A stretch of 36,631 nt of DNA from Candidatus Coprosoma intestinipullorum (GTDB lineage Bacteria > Bacillota_I > Bacilli_A > RF39 > UBA660), in contig DVFV01000020.1 of NCBI GenBank assembly GCA_018713045.1, forward strand, positions 1 to 36,631, in the 5' to 3' direction. The notes beneath the pieces were generated by a model that was given only the letters and a program-made list of their open reading frames with translations, had not been told where the DNA came from and searched no databases. Both the position numbers and the translations under genes were made by a program. Position 1 is the stretch's first letter. Each line of letters starts with the position of its first letter. Of this stretch, positions 26,323 to 34,723 are shown piece after piece.

Positions 26323-26365
26323 TACATCATACTTTCTAATTTGGCACGATTTTACTTCCTAATTT
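26323..26365. repeat. Flanking direct repeat, copy 1
   Basis: Matches 34716-34757 at 39 of 42 positions in the same orientation. It contains two ACTTYCTAATTT units 23 bp apart separated by GGCAC. On the minus strand it could encode LGSKIVPN followed by a stop, as the second copy does within a real-looking gene. Confidence 0.8.
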
Positions 26366-26447
26366 AGATAAATATTACTTTTTACTCTTTATTTTTGTAA
26401 AACACATTTTAAATATGAAAAAATACATATATTATTTATCCATACAT

Positions 26448-26488
26448 AAAAAGTAAAAGTCAACTTTATTTAAACTTTCACTTTTTCT
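26448..26488 (-). terminator. Terminator after the first GlyRS gene
   Basis: On the minus strand AAAGTGAAAGT pairs with ACTTTTACTTT (one G-U) and is followed by TTTTT. It begins right after the stop codon. Confidence 0.65.
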
Positions 26489-27859
26489 TTAAAATCTTAT
26501 TTTCGGTAAAATAAAATTTTCGATCTCTCCTACTTTTACTTTAACCTGTTCCATTGTTTCAATGTTTCTAATTGTAACTGTATCATTTTCTAGTGTTTCA
26601 TCATCTACGGTTATACAATATGGAGTGCCCATCATATCTTCTCTTCTATATCTCTTACCGATTGACCCACTCTCATCATAGTCACATGCAAATTCTTTCC
26701 TAAGCCTTCTATATAATTCTTTAGCTTTTTCACTATGATATTTTTTTACTAAAGGAAGTACTGCCATCTTATAAGGTGCAATAAAAGGATGAAACATCAT
26801 ATATTCCCTAATCTCACCATTATCCATTTGTTGCACATGATATCCATTAAATAATAAAGCTAAAAATAATCTATCTGCTCCAACTGTTGATTCGATTATA
26901 TAAGGAACAAATTTTTCGTTTGTCTCTGACTCTATAAACTCCATTTTCTCTCCACTGTATTCTTCATGCCTCTTTAAGTCAAAATCAGTCCGATTATGAG
27001 TACCGTTTATCTCTCCAAAACCAAAAGGAAATTTATAATCAATATCGCATGCCTCTTTCGCATAATGTGCAAGCTTCTCATGTGGATGAAATCTCATCAT
27101 CTTCTCAGGTATTCCTAAATCCATAAAATACTTTTTTGCATAATCCTTAAAATACTCATATATCTCATGATCAGTTCCCTGCTTACAAAAAGTTTGATAT
27201 TCCATCTGTTCAAACTCTATCGTTCTAAAAGTAAAATTACCAGGCGTAATTTCATTTCTAAAGGCCTTACCAACCTGTCCAATACTAAATGGTAAATTAC
27301 TTCTAGTTGTTCTTTTTACATTCAAATAATTAACATATTCTCCTTGTGCATTTTCAGGTCTTAAATAAATTGTACTCTGTTTTTCTGAAGTAACACCCCT
27401 ACTAGTTTGAAACATCAAATTAAATTCTCTAAGCGACGTAAAATCACATTTACCACATTTTGGACATGGAACTTTATTTTTTTTTATATATTCCATCATT
27501 TCCTCATCATTCATCGCATCCGCATCTACATCACTACTAAATTCTTCAATTAAATTATCTGCTCTATGACGAGTTTTACAGTTCTTACAGTCTATAAGCG
27601 GATCAGTAAAAGATGCAACATGACCTGAAGCTTCCCACACTCTCGGATGCATAAGTATTGCTGAATCTAGCTCATACGCATTATCCCTCTCTTGAATAAA
27701 TCTTTTCTTCCAAGAAGCTTTTATATTATCCTTCATTAAACTTCCAAGAGGCCCATAATCCCAAGTATTAGCTAAACCCCCATATATTTCACTTCCTTGA
27801 TAAATAAAACCATATTGTTTACAAATATTTACCATATCTTTCATACTAATTTCATCCAT
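26489..27859 (-). CDS. glyS: Glycyl-tRNA synthetase, alpha-2 type (copy 1)
   Basis: Class II synthetase that charges tRNA-Gly. It has the conserved N terminus YGFIYQGSEIYGGLANTWDYGPLG, the cysteine pairs CKNC and CPKCGKC of the insertion, motif 2 FRNEITPGNFTFRTIEFEQME and motif 3 STVGADRLFLALL, then the anticodon-binding domain (about residues 360-456). 456 aa is normal. It has its own promoter (TTGAAT, 18 nt, TATACT at 27902-27931) and a terminator, so it can be expressed independently of the cluster upstream. A second, complete copy lies at 30774-32159. Which is the housekeeping enzyme cannot be settled here, though its separate promoter favours this one. Confidence 0.96.
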   Translation of the reverse strand: MDEISMKDMVNICKQYGFIYQGSEIYGGLANTWDYGPLGSLMKDNIKASWKKRFIQERDNAYELDSAILMHPRVWEASGHVASFTDPLIDCKNCKTRHRADNLIEEFSSDVDADAMNDEEMMEYIKKNKVPCPKCGKCDFTSLREFNLMFQTSRGVTSEKQSTIYLRPENAQGEYVNYLNVKRTTRSNLPFSIGQVGKAFRNEITPGNFTFRTIEFEQMEYQTFCKQGTDHEIYEYFKDYAKKYFMDLGIPEKMMRFHPHEKLAHYAKEACDIDYKFPFGFGEINGTHNRTDFDLKRHEEYSGEKMEFIESETNEKFVPYIIESTVGADRLFLALLFNGYHVQQMDNGEIREYMMFHPFIAPYKMAVLPLVKKYHSEKAKELYRRLRKEFACDYDESGSIGKRYRREDMMGTPYCITVDDETLENDTVTIRNIETMEQVKVKVGEIENFILPKIRF

Positions 27860-27901
27860 ACTATTCCTCCTATTATAGCATTATAAATTTAATACATTAT
27901 A

Positions 27902-27931
27902 AGTATATCATATATAATAATAAGTATTCAA
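27902..27931 (-). promoter_or_regulatory. Promoter of GlyRS copy 1
   Basis: TTGAAT and TATACT with an 18-nt spacer on the minus strand, about 43 nt before the start codon. No T-box leader is visible in the 119-bp gap. Confidence 0.5.
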
Positions 27932-27978
27932 TTGATAAAAGAAAATATATAATTAGAAATATATCATAAGAATTAACT

Positions 27979-28821
27979 TCATTTTACTTTTGCTAAAACA
28001 AATGTCATAAAAGAATATTTTTTTCTTATATCTTTATTAAAATCTAATTCTGCTAAAGTCATACTGTTGATGTCTTTTTTATGAAAATTAATATCTGGGA
28101 ATTTTTCTGCTAAACCTTTATCATATTTATATAGTTTCTCTTTTAATAAATTTATTATTTCAAAATTTTCTTTTGTTTCTTCAGATAAAAAATTTTTTTC
28201 GGACAAAAACATTTGAAAACCATCCACACAAATAATTTCCAAATTTTTTTCTTTCATAATTTTTTCTAAATCATCTGTTGAAAACTTCTTATGCTCTTCA
28301 CCATATTTTTTACTATTTTTTTCGCTCCAAGATACATAATTCTTAAAAAAAATAGATTCTTGGTTAGGAATTGCAATAAAAATATATTTGTTACTTAAAG
28401 AAATACATTTTTCTACAAACTTAACCATCTTTTCATAATTATAATGCTCAATAACACCCAAACTTAAGACCAAATCATATTTACCAATAAAATCAAACAA
28501 ATCTTTTTTATGATAAATAATAGGTATTCTAAGATCTTTAGCAATTTGTTTACCATATTTTACAGCCTTACTAGATTTATCAACAGCAGTAATACTTATA
28601 TTATTATTATAATTATAAATAGATATAGAAAAAGCACAAGAACCAGCTCCAATCTCACATGCTGACCTAATGTCATTAATATACTTACTAATTAATGTAA
28701 CTGCTGAATTGTTTCCAGCCCATCTAGCAGGTTGCCATTCATAATACTTATTATGAGGATTACATTTAATACTATTATATATCTTTATTTGCTCTAACCA
28801 ATATTCCTTTTCTTCATCCAT
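27979..28821 (-). CDS. SAM-dependent methyltransferase
   Basis: A class I methyltransferase with SAM-binding motif I CEIGAGSCAFSISIY near residue 55, the acidic residue ending strand 2 in ITAVDKSSKAV, and DLVLSLGVIEHYNYEKMVKF (motif post-II/III) near residue 125. 280 aa. Seen in such clusters it would methylate a small molecule or peptide, but the substrate is unknown. It is the last gene of the six-gene run, 12 bp after the amidohydrolase, with AGGAG 9 nt before the ATG. No terminator follows, so transcription could run into GlyRS copy 1. Confidence 0.82.
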   Translation of the reverse strand: MDEEKEYWLEQIKIYNSIKCNPHNKYYEWQPARWAGNNSAVTLISKYINDIRSACEIGAGSCAFSISIYNYNNNISITAVDKSSKAVKYGKQIAKDLRIPIIYHKKDLFDFIGKYDLVLSLGVIEHYNYEKMVKFVEKCISLSNKYIFIAIPNQESIFFKNYVSWSEKNSKKYGEEHKKFSTDDLEKIMKEKNLEIICVDGFQMFLSEKNFLSEETKENFEIINLLKEKLYKYDKGLAEKFPDINFHKKDINSMTLAELDFNKDIRKKYSFMTFVLAKVK

Positions 28822-28833
28822 AATATAAATCTC

Positions 28834-29811
28834 CTATAATCTAAAAAATTTTTTTGAATTATCATGTAGTATTTTCTTTTTAGAGGTTTCATCACTTACA
28901 TATTCACAAAATCTATTCAATTGGTTATAGTCGCCTGTATATGTAATTCTATCAGTATAGTTCCAATTATAATCTATATCAAAAGACAAAGTATCTTCAT
29001 CATATAGGTTTAATAAATCTCTTAAATAATTATCTGTATTTTTCATTAATCTTTCAGGTTCATTATTTAATAACAAATCTGGAGAAATTCCCGCTAAAAA
29101 TTGCCCTTTGTTTTGTTTCAAAATATAACTACATTCTTTTGATAACCTACAGCCATGAATCAAATATCCTCTAATATCATATTTACTAAGTAATTTAATC
29201 CAGTTTAATGGATTATTTGCAAAATACAATTTATCGATTCCTGAAGAAATATTATCACAATAATCTGTATGAACAGCTAACGGAACATTACTCTTTGAAA
29301 TAACTTTCAATAAATTAGGATTAATAATATCTAAGTCATACAATCCTGTCGAAATTCCATGAACTTTTAACCCTTTTGGATTATATGATAATAATTCTTC
29401 CAAATAATCTACAGTATCAAAATATAAATTTATAGCTGGGATATATTTAAAATCAACAACAGTTTCAACATTTTTTAAATAATTCATCAACTTTTCGTTA
29501 ACTTCTTTATATGGATTACTTTGTACATCTAATATCTTTATTCTCCCATTATCGACAATTTCACTATAATATTCAAACTTATTATTAACATATTTCCATA
29601 AACAAAATACTTTTGTTACACTTCTCTCTTTATCAATAATCATTGGTGAAGTACAAGGTGCAACCAAAGAAATTCCAATATTATTTTTCTTAGCTATTTT
29701 CTCATATTCATTTATGGTAGGAAGATAAGGCATCATAATATTTTTACCAACTACTTCTTCCTCGGTTTCATAACCAATATGTGAATGACCATCAATTACT
29801 TTATAATTCAT
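28834..29811 (-). CDS. Amidohydrolase family 2 (PF04909-like) metal-dependent hydrolase
   Basis: 325 aa with a TIM-barrel amidohydrolase pattern: DGHSHIG at the N terminus (metal-binding HxH), LKVHGIS near residue 150, PLAVHTDYCD near residue 185, LIHGCR near residue 220, FDIDYNW near residue 275 and the family C terminus ILHDNSKKFFRL. Members hydrolyse or decarboxylate small molecules using Zn or similar metals. The gene overlaps the end of the MccF-like gene by 11 bases, with GGGAGG 7 nt before its ATG. It is probably a tailoring or detoxifying enzyme of the cluster; the reaction is not predictable. Confidence 0.8.
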   Translation of the reverse strand: MNYKVIDGHSHIGYETEEEVVGKNIMMPYLPTINEYEKIAKKNNIGISLVAPCTSPMIIDKERSVTKVFCLWKYVNNKFEYYSEIVDNGRIKILDVQSNPYKEVNEKLMNYLKNVETVVDFKYIPAINLYFDTVDYLEELLSYNPKGLKVHGISTGLYDLDIINPNLLKVISKSNVPLAVHTDYCDNISSGIDKLYFANNPLNWIKLLSKYDIRGYLIHGCRLSKECSYILKQNKGQFLAGISPDLLLNNEPERLMKNTDNYLRDLLNLYDEDTLSFDIDYNWNYTDRITYTGDYNQLNRFCEYVSDETSKKKILHDNSKKFFRL

Positions 29812-30769
29812 TTTCAGACCTCCCTATTATTATTTTAGGTACATTAAACGCTTCTATTCTTGCATATCCCCCAATAGGAAAAGTAAAAATTGGTGTTGTA
29901 TGTCCAAAATTGGCATCCACAAGAATAGGTATCTTATTTAACATCTTTTTGTTTTTTACTAAAAATTTCCATTTTTTTACATTCATATTAGAAACATTCT
30001 GACATATTCCAATAACTATTCCTTTAATAGACGAACCAATCTCAGATTGTAACAGACTTTCTAAATTTCTATCAAATTCTAAAAGAAAATTACCATCTTC
30101 GCCTCCAGAATCCTCTATAAAAAGAATAATTTTTTCTAAATGTGGCATATATTCAGTTCCCTGCAATAAATTTAGCGTGTTTAAATTACCCCCTAATATA
30201 ACACCTTCTGCAACGCCTTTATTTATTATTTTTAAACCATAATTTTTTATCTTGTTAACTTCACTCTGATTCATATACCATGGATCGTCACGATAATATT
30301 GTGATGACTCTATAATTATGCTTTCACCATTTATAGCTTTTAAAAAATAATTCACAGTATAATCAATACCATAAATCATACCAAAACTAGAAAAATGTGG
30401 TCCATAATATGTTATTATTCCTGTTTTTGCATAAATAGCCACTAAAATTGCAGTAACATCAGAAAAACCGCAAATTATCTTAGGATTATTTTTTATTAAA
30501 CTATAATCTATATATGGTAATAATTGATTAGAATTATAACCTCCTATAGCGCTTAAAATAACATCAACATTAGAACTAAAAGCCTCATTTAAATCCTCAA
30601 CTCTATCATCAACACTGCCGCAACAATAATAAAGTTGATTTTTATAAACGTTTTTTGAAAAAATCACTTCATATCCGATAGAATTTAATTTATTAATAGC
30701 GTTTTTTTTTGTATCATTACTAATTACTGACAATGACTTTGAAGGAGCAATAACCATAATTTTTTTCAT
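29801..30769 (-). CDS. S66-family peptidase, MccF-like (LD-carboxypeptidase superfamily)
   Basis: About 322 aa. GGYNSNQLLPYIDYSLI near residue 85 and CGFSDVTAIL (nucleophilic serine) near residue 110 match MccF, as does GGNLNTLNLL; FIEDSGGE and GHTTP (near residue 285) fit the glutamate and histidine positions. MccF cleaves the amide between amino acid and nucleotide in processed microcin C, so producers survive; other S66 members are wall LD-carboxypeptidases. The NSN motif and the synthetase-like neighbours favour the MccF role. I shortened the start by 22 codons to MKKIMVIAP, 4 bp after the GlyRS-2 stop. No signal peptide, so it acts in the cytoplasm. Confidence 0.85.
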   Translation of the reverse strand: MKKIMVIAPSKSLSVISNDTKKNAINKLNSIGYEVIFSKNVYKNQLYYCCGSVDDRVEDLNEAFSSNVDVILSAIGGYNSNQLLPYIDYSLIKNNPKIICGFSDVTAILVAIYAKTGIITYYGPHFSSFGMIYGIDYTVNYFLKAINGESIIIESSQYYRDDPWYMNQSEVNKIKNYGLKIINKGVAEGVILGGNLNTLNLLQGTEYMPHLEKIILFIEDSGGEDGNFLLEFDRNLESLLQSEIGSSIKGIVIGICQNVSNMNVKKWKFLVKNKKMLNKIPILVDANFGHTTPIFTFPIGGYARIEAFNVPKIIIGRSENEL

Positions 30770-30773
30770 ATCT

Positions 30774-32159
30774 TTATCTTCTCTTAACCAATTTCTTACA
30801 CAAAACATTCTCAATATTATCTGCAGATATAACAAATTGATCTCTAGTATCCCTATCCCTTATAGTTACAGTATTATTATTAATTGTCTCTTCATCAACA
30901 CACACAGAATAAGGAGTACCAATAGCATCACTCTTTCTATAACGTTTACCAATATTTCCCTTATCGTCATAATATACCATCAATTTTGTTCTCAAATCTT
31001 TATATATTTTAAAAGCTTTATCTCCATGTTTCTTTCTTTCTAAAGGTAATATACTAACTTTAATAGGAGCTAATTCAGAATTTATTTTAAGAATAGTTCT
31101 TTCTGCTCCATTTACATCAACCTGTTTAGTTAATGATTCACATAATATAGCTAAAGTAATTCTATCAAGGCCATATGTCGATTCAATGATATATGGAATA
31201 TATTTTTCTCTATTTTTTTGATCAAAATAATTCATTTTCTTACCGCTATATTCTTGATGGCGTGAAAGATCAAAATCAGTTCTATTATGTGTTCCATTTA
31301 TTTCCCCCCAACCAAAAGGAAATAAATATTCAATATCACATGCTTCTTTTGCGTAATGAGCCAATTTTTCATGATTTTTATATCTTAATTTATTTTCAGG
31401 CAAACCTAATTTTTCAAGAAATGTCATCCCATACTTCTTGAAAAATTCATATATATCATGATCAGTTCCCGGCTTACAAAAAGTCTGATACTCCATTTGT
31501 TCAAACTCGATTGTTCTAAAAGTAAAATTACCAGGCGTAATCTCATTTCTAAATGCCTTTCCAATCTGACCAATACTAAATGGTATTTGGGCATGCATAC
31601 TACGAAGTATATTCAAATAATTAACATATTCTCCCTGGGCATTTTCAGGTCTCAAGTAAATAACATTCTGTTTTTGGCTAGTAACCCCTCTATTTGTTTG
31701 AAACATTAAATTAAACTCTCTAAGTGGCGTAAAATCACTTTCTCCGCATTTTGGACACGGAACTTTATTAATTTTTATATATTCCATCATTTCATCATCA
31801 GTCATTAAGTCGACATCTAATTCACTATCATAACTTTCTATTAATTTATCAACTCTATATCTAACCTTACATTTTCTACAATCAACTAATGGATCGCTAA
31901 ATGATTTAACATGCCCAGAAGCTTCCCATACTTTAGGATTCATCAAAATATCGGAATCTAATTCATAAGCATTCTCTCTATTTTGAATAAAATAATATCT
32001 CCATTCATCTTTAATATTATTTTTTAATCTAGCACCTAATGGACCATAATCCCATGTATTAGCTAAACCCCCATATATTTCACTTCCTTGATAAATAAAA
32101 CCATATTGTGAACAATATTGAACGATATCCTCCATCTTGATTTCTTTATTTTCTTCCAT
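30774..32159 (-). CDS. Glycyl-tRNA synthetase, second copy
   Basis: 461 aa with all the features of copy 1: QYGFIYQGSEIYGGLANTW, cysteine pairs CRKC and CPKCGES, motif 2 FRNEITPGNFTFRTIEF, motif 3 STYGLDRITLAIL, and the anticodon domain. It therefore looks catalytically intact. The start was moved to MEENKEIK, with GGGGAGG 8 nt upstream, leaving a 14-base overlap with the AlaRS-like gene. The two copies share tracts of identical DNA (54 bp at 32056-32109) within otherwise diverged sequence. Its place between a synthetase-like pair and an MccF-like gene suggests a resistant version of the target of the cluster's product. Confidence 0.93.
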   Translation of the reverse strand: MEENKEIKMEDIVQYCSQYGFIYQGSEIYGGLANTWDYGPLGARLKNNIKDEWRYYFIQNRENAYELDSDILMNPKVWEASGHVKSFSDPLVDCRKCKVRYRVDKLIESYDSELDVDLMTDDEMMEYIKINKVPCPKCGESDFTPLREFNLMFQTNRGVTSQKQNVIYLRPENAQGEYVNYLNILRSMHAQIPFSIGQIGKAFRNEITPGNFTFRTIEFEQMEYQTFCKPGTDHDIYEFFKKYGMTFLEKLGLPENKLRYKNHEKLAHYAKEACDIEYLFPFGWGEINGTHNRTDFDLSRHQEYSGKKMNYFDQKNREKYIPYIIESTYGLDRITLAILCESLTKQVDVNGAERTILKINSELAPIKVSILPLERKKHGDKAFKIYKDLRTKLMVYYDDKGNIGKRYRKSDAIGTPYSVCVDEETINNNTVTIRDRDTRDQFVISADNIENVLCKKLVKRR

Positions 32160-33129
32160 ATTTATAACCTCCCCTAGATAATACTTTATTAACATTGCTA
32201 TTAATTATATTCTCCTCATAATCACCATATTCGAGCAAAATATAATCTTTTATCATTTCAAAAATACGATCATTTGAAATTCCCATAATGTCACCCCATT
32301 GAAAAAGATGACGCAAATATTTTCGATAAAGATAATTAGGACTTCTATCTGACAAACTAGAAACATTTTCATAAGCTAAATTAGAAACCACTGATAAACA
32401 ATCGGCAAACTTAAAATCTTCCGGCGACACCACATTATAAATATCCACAACGCTAGAAGCTTCTATACTAGTATCTAGTTCTAATTTTCTCATTAATATT
32501 GAATTTAAGCCTATAGCACATTCAGCACCATATTTTTTCTCATTAGATTCTATAACAATTATATTACCAATATCTTTATATTTATTATCTTTAACATTTC
32601 TAATAGCTATATTAAAATTTCTACCATAAATTCCCATATCTTGCAAACCATATTTATGCTTATAATAGTTTTGTGGTTTTGAATCAAATTCTATCAAAAC
32701 TTTATCATTAATATTTCTCAACGATTTAATCAAATCTAAATCATCACTAGATATTCTTATCATTATATTTTCATAATCAAATCCAATAATTTTATTCAAA
32801 AACTCAATTGTATCATACACTAACTTTTCTAAATTTGCATATGGTACAAGAATACCTGAAGCATCAAAATAACTTGACCATTCATTCTTTTCAGGAATAT
32901 CAATTCGCTTCAATCCTCTTGTTCTTATAGCACGTTGAATTAAAAAATCACCGGGATTATCAATATCATCGTTTAATAATTTAGGCTTTAAAACACTTAT
33001 TGTTGATCCAACAAATACAACACTTTTATCTATACCAGAAGAAATTTTTACTTCTTTATTTTGCTGATAACCTACTTCTGAAAAAAAATTAATATAATCT
33101 TTTTTTAAATTTTCTATTTCCTTTTTCAT
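32146..33129 (-). CDS. Stand-alone alanyl-tRNA synthetase-like catalytic fragment
   Basis: 327 aa. The N terminus (DYINFFSEVGYQQ) parallels the AlaRS start, ISVLKPKLL and RAIRTRGLKRI follow the pattern of motif 1, and EWSSYFDASGILVPY occupies the place of the motif 2 FFEMLGNFSFGDYF. The C-terminal RSPNYLYRKYLRHLFQWGD resembles the AlaRS helical tRNA-binding region. The editing and C-Ala domains are absent (AlaRS is about 870 aa). Several catalytic residues differ from AlaRS, so amino acid specificity and tRNA use are unknown. It follows the AsnRS-like gene by 17 bp. I infer an amino acid-activating enzyme. Confidence 0.65.
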   Translation of the reverse strand: MKKEIENLKKDYINFFSEVGYQQNKEVKISSGIDKSVVFVGSTISVLKPKLLNDDIDNPGDFLIQRAIRTRGLKRIDIPEKNEWSSYFDASGILVPYANLEKLVYDTIEFLNKIIGFDYENIMIRISSDDLDLIKSLRNINDKVLIEFDSKPQNYYKHKYGLQDMGIYGRNFNIAIRNVKDNKYKDIGNIIVIESNEKKYGAECAIGLNSILMRKLELDTSIEASSVVDIYNVVSPEDFKFADCLSVVSNLAYENVSSLSDRSPNYLYRKYLRHLFQWGDIMGISNDRIFEMIKDYILLEYGDYEENIINSNVNKVLSRGGYKYGRK

Positions 33130-33146
33130 ACAATTTCACCACCCAT

Positions 33147-34172
33147 CTAAGGTACAATATTCCTCCCATTAAATCTCAAACATATCTGCATATTCCTAAT
33201 ATCCTTACACTTTAATACCCACATTAAATATCTTTCAATTCCCATACCAAATCCCGAAGTTTGAAGTGGAAATTTTTTCTTCATCTCAATATACCATTCA
33301 TATTCTTTAGAATTAACATTATGCTCATTTAACGATTTATATAACTCTAAATCTGTTTTATTTCGTTCTCCACAACCAACTGTTTCACCAATTCCCATCA
33401 GCAAATCAGCATTTTTTGCACTTCTTTTATTTTTTTCATCAACTTTTTGATAAAATGGAACCGCCATTTTATCATAATTTGTTACCCAAATAAGCCCATC
33501 ATAAATTTGCATTAATGCTTTTTCACCATCACTAGTTATATTTCTAAAGCCATCATCATAAATGATAAATCTATCTATTTTATCAGGAAATTTTTCCTTT
33601 AGTTTTTTTTCTGCGTCATCAAATGTAATTCTAGGGAATTTTCCTTTATAATTAGCTACCTTTTTTATATGAGTAATATCACCAAGTTCATGTTGCAATA
33701 CTTCACCAAATTCTTCGATTATTTTCCTTGATAAATGTTTTATATATTCTTCAACTAAATCCATTACGTCATTTAAATTCCCAGGTATTTCAGCTTCACT
33801 ATGATAAAACTGGCATAAATGTCTTTCATCAGCTTCTTCTCCTCTAAAAGTTGGCATTATATAATAAACTCCATTTTCTGTTAATCTACAACCATATTCT
33901 AAAAAAAATTGCATTGAATCAGCGAGATAAGTATCTACACCACATATATTTACCTTTACAGGTTTTGAATCACTACCTTTTCCCATAGGACTTGATATTG
34001 ACCCAGTAGTTACAGGTAAATGCATTGTTAATATATTTTTAGAATTATAAAAATAAACTGTTTCCTTAGTAATTAAATTCTCCAATTTCACAAGTAATTT
34101 GTACCAATCACTTTCTAAAACATTCAAATAATAATTACTTTCGTTTTTCCACAAATTAGGTTCTTTTAACAT
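33147..34172 (-). CDS. AsnRS/AS-AR-like class II synthetase core without anticodon domain
   Basis: 341 aa. Class II motif 2 reads FRGEEADERHLCQFYHSEAE near residue 110, and motif 3 GFGMGIERYLMWVL near residue 305, followed by CLRFNGRNIVP, which parallels the AsnRS/AspRS end. DTYLADSMQFFLEYGCRL precedes motif 2. The N-terminal OB-fold that reads the anticodon is missing. Archaeal proteins of this plan (AS-AR) make asparagine, and others activate amino acids in secondary metabolism. It is the first gene of the run, with a promoter about 60 nt upstream and AAGGAGG 5 nt before the ATG. Confidence 0.78.
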   Translation of the reverse strand: MLKEPNLWKNESNYYLNVLESDWYKLLVKLENLITKETVYFYNSKNILTMHLPVTTGSISSPMGKGSDSKPVKVNICGVDTYLADSMQFFLEYGCRLTENGVYYIMPTFRGEEADERHLCQFYHSEAEIPGNLNDVMDLVEEYIKHLSRKIIEEFGEVLQHELGDITHIKKVANYKGKFPRITFDDAEKKLKEKFPDKIDRFIIYDDGFRNITSDGEKALMQIYDGLIWVTNYDKMAVPFYQKVDEKNKRSAKNADLLMGIGETVGCGERNKTDLELYKSLNEHNVNSKEYEWYIEMKKKFPLQTSGFGMGIERYLMWVLKCKDIRNMQICLRFNGRNIVP

Positions 34173-34456
34173 AAAATCCTCCTTGTCTTTTATATATTTT
34201 AAAATATTAATTAATAATATAAATAAAAATTACTTCATATTACAAATAAACTAAGCAAAAAACAATTTACTTGGAAATTCAAACATCTTAATATTTAATA
34301 TTTAATATAAAAGAAAATTTATTTAAACATGCTCTTTAAAATAAAGAATAAATAAACAGAATTATTCTTCATAATATTAATTGATATGTTGTCATGAATA
34401 TTACCACTATTTTTAAACAAATTCAAGTGTTTTTCAAAATAAAAAACTGAAATTAA
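34173..34456. other. Leader and promoter region of the synthetase-like cluster
   Basis: AT-rich, 284 bp. It holds the cluster promoter but no ORF, no tRNA and no T-box that I can see. Confidence 0.5.
34237..34265 (-). promoter_or_regulatory. Promoter of the synthetase-like cluster
   Basis: On the minus strand TTGTTT and TAATAT are separated by 17 nt, about 65 nt upstream of the first start codon. Confidence 0.55.
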
Positions 34457-34723
34457 TCAGCTTCTTAAACAAGTTATAGGTACAACATACACTCCATCAT
34501 CTCTTCTGTAAGCATATTTTGTAGCAGTAAGCACCATTAAAAACGAAGGTTTATTCATTTCATCAGTATCAACAACACTAACAAATTTAAGTAAATTTTT
34601 AGCAGCTGCCTCTATAGAATCTTTAGAGCCGAGTTTAATTTCTATCGCACCCCATCTACCATCGCGTAAATGAACTATTGCATCGCATTCTAAATCATTT
34701 TTATCACGATAAAAATACATCAT
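34457..34723 (-). pseudogene. Truncated DUF4143 ATPase, C-terminal remnant
   Basis: 88 aa: YFYRDKNDLECDAIVHL, GAIEIKLG, FLMVLTATKYAYRRDDGVYVVPI. These are the last motifs of the DUF4143 nuclease-like domain of AAA ATPases (full length about 400 aa). The ATPase domain is missing. In frame, the sequence upstream meets a stop inside the flanking repeat, so the gene was cut at or near that repeat. It is unlike the intact DUF4143 gene at 12.3 kb in its C-terminal sequence, so it derives from a different member. Confidence 0.8.

Larger units (their letters stand above)
26125..26488. other. 364-bp intergenic region with a repeat and a terminator
   Basis: AT-rich. It holds flanking repeat copy 1 (26323-26365) and, at its right end, the GlyRS terminator. 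I see no ORF with a ribosome site and no structured RNA. Confidence 0.5.

Noticed and set aside
27860-27978. Possible T-box leader before GlyRS copy 1
   Set aside because: The gap is only 119 bp, AT-rich, and I see no T-box sequence or terminator-antiterminator pair.
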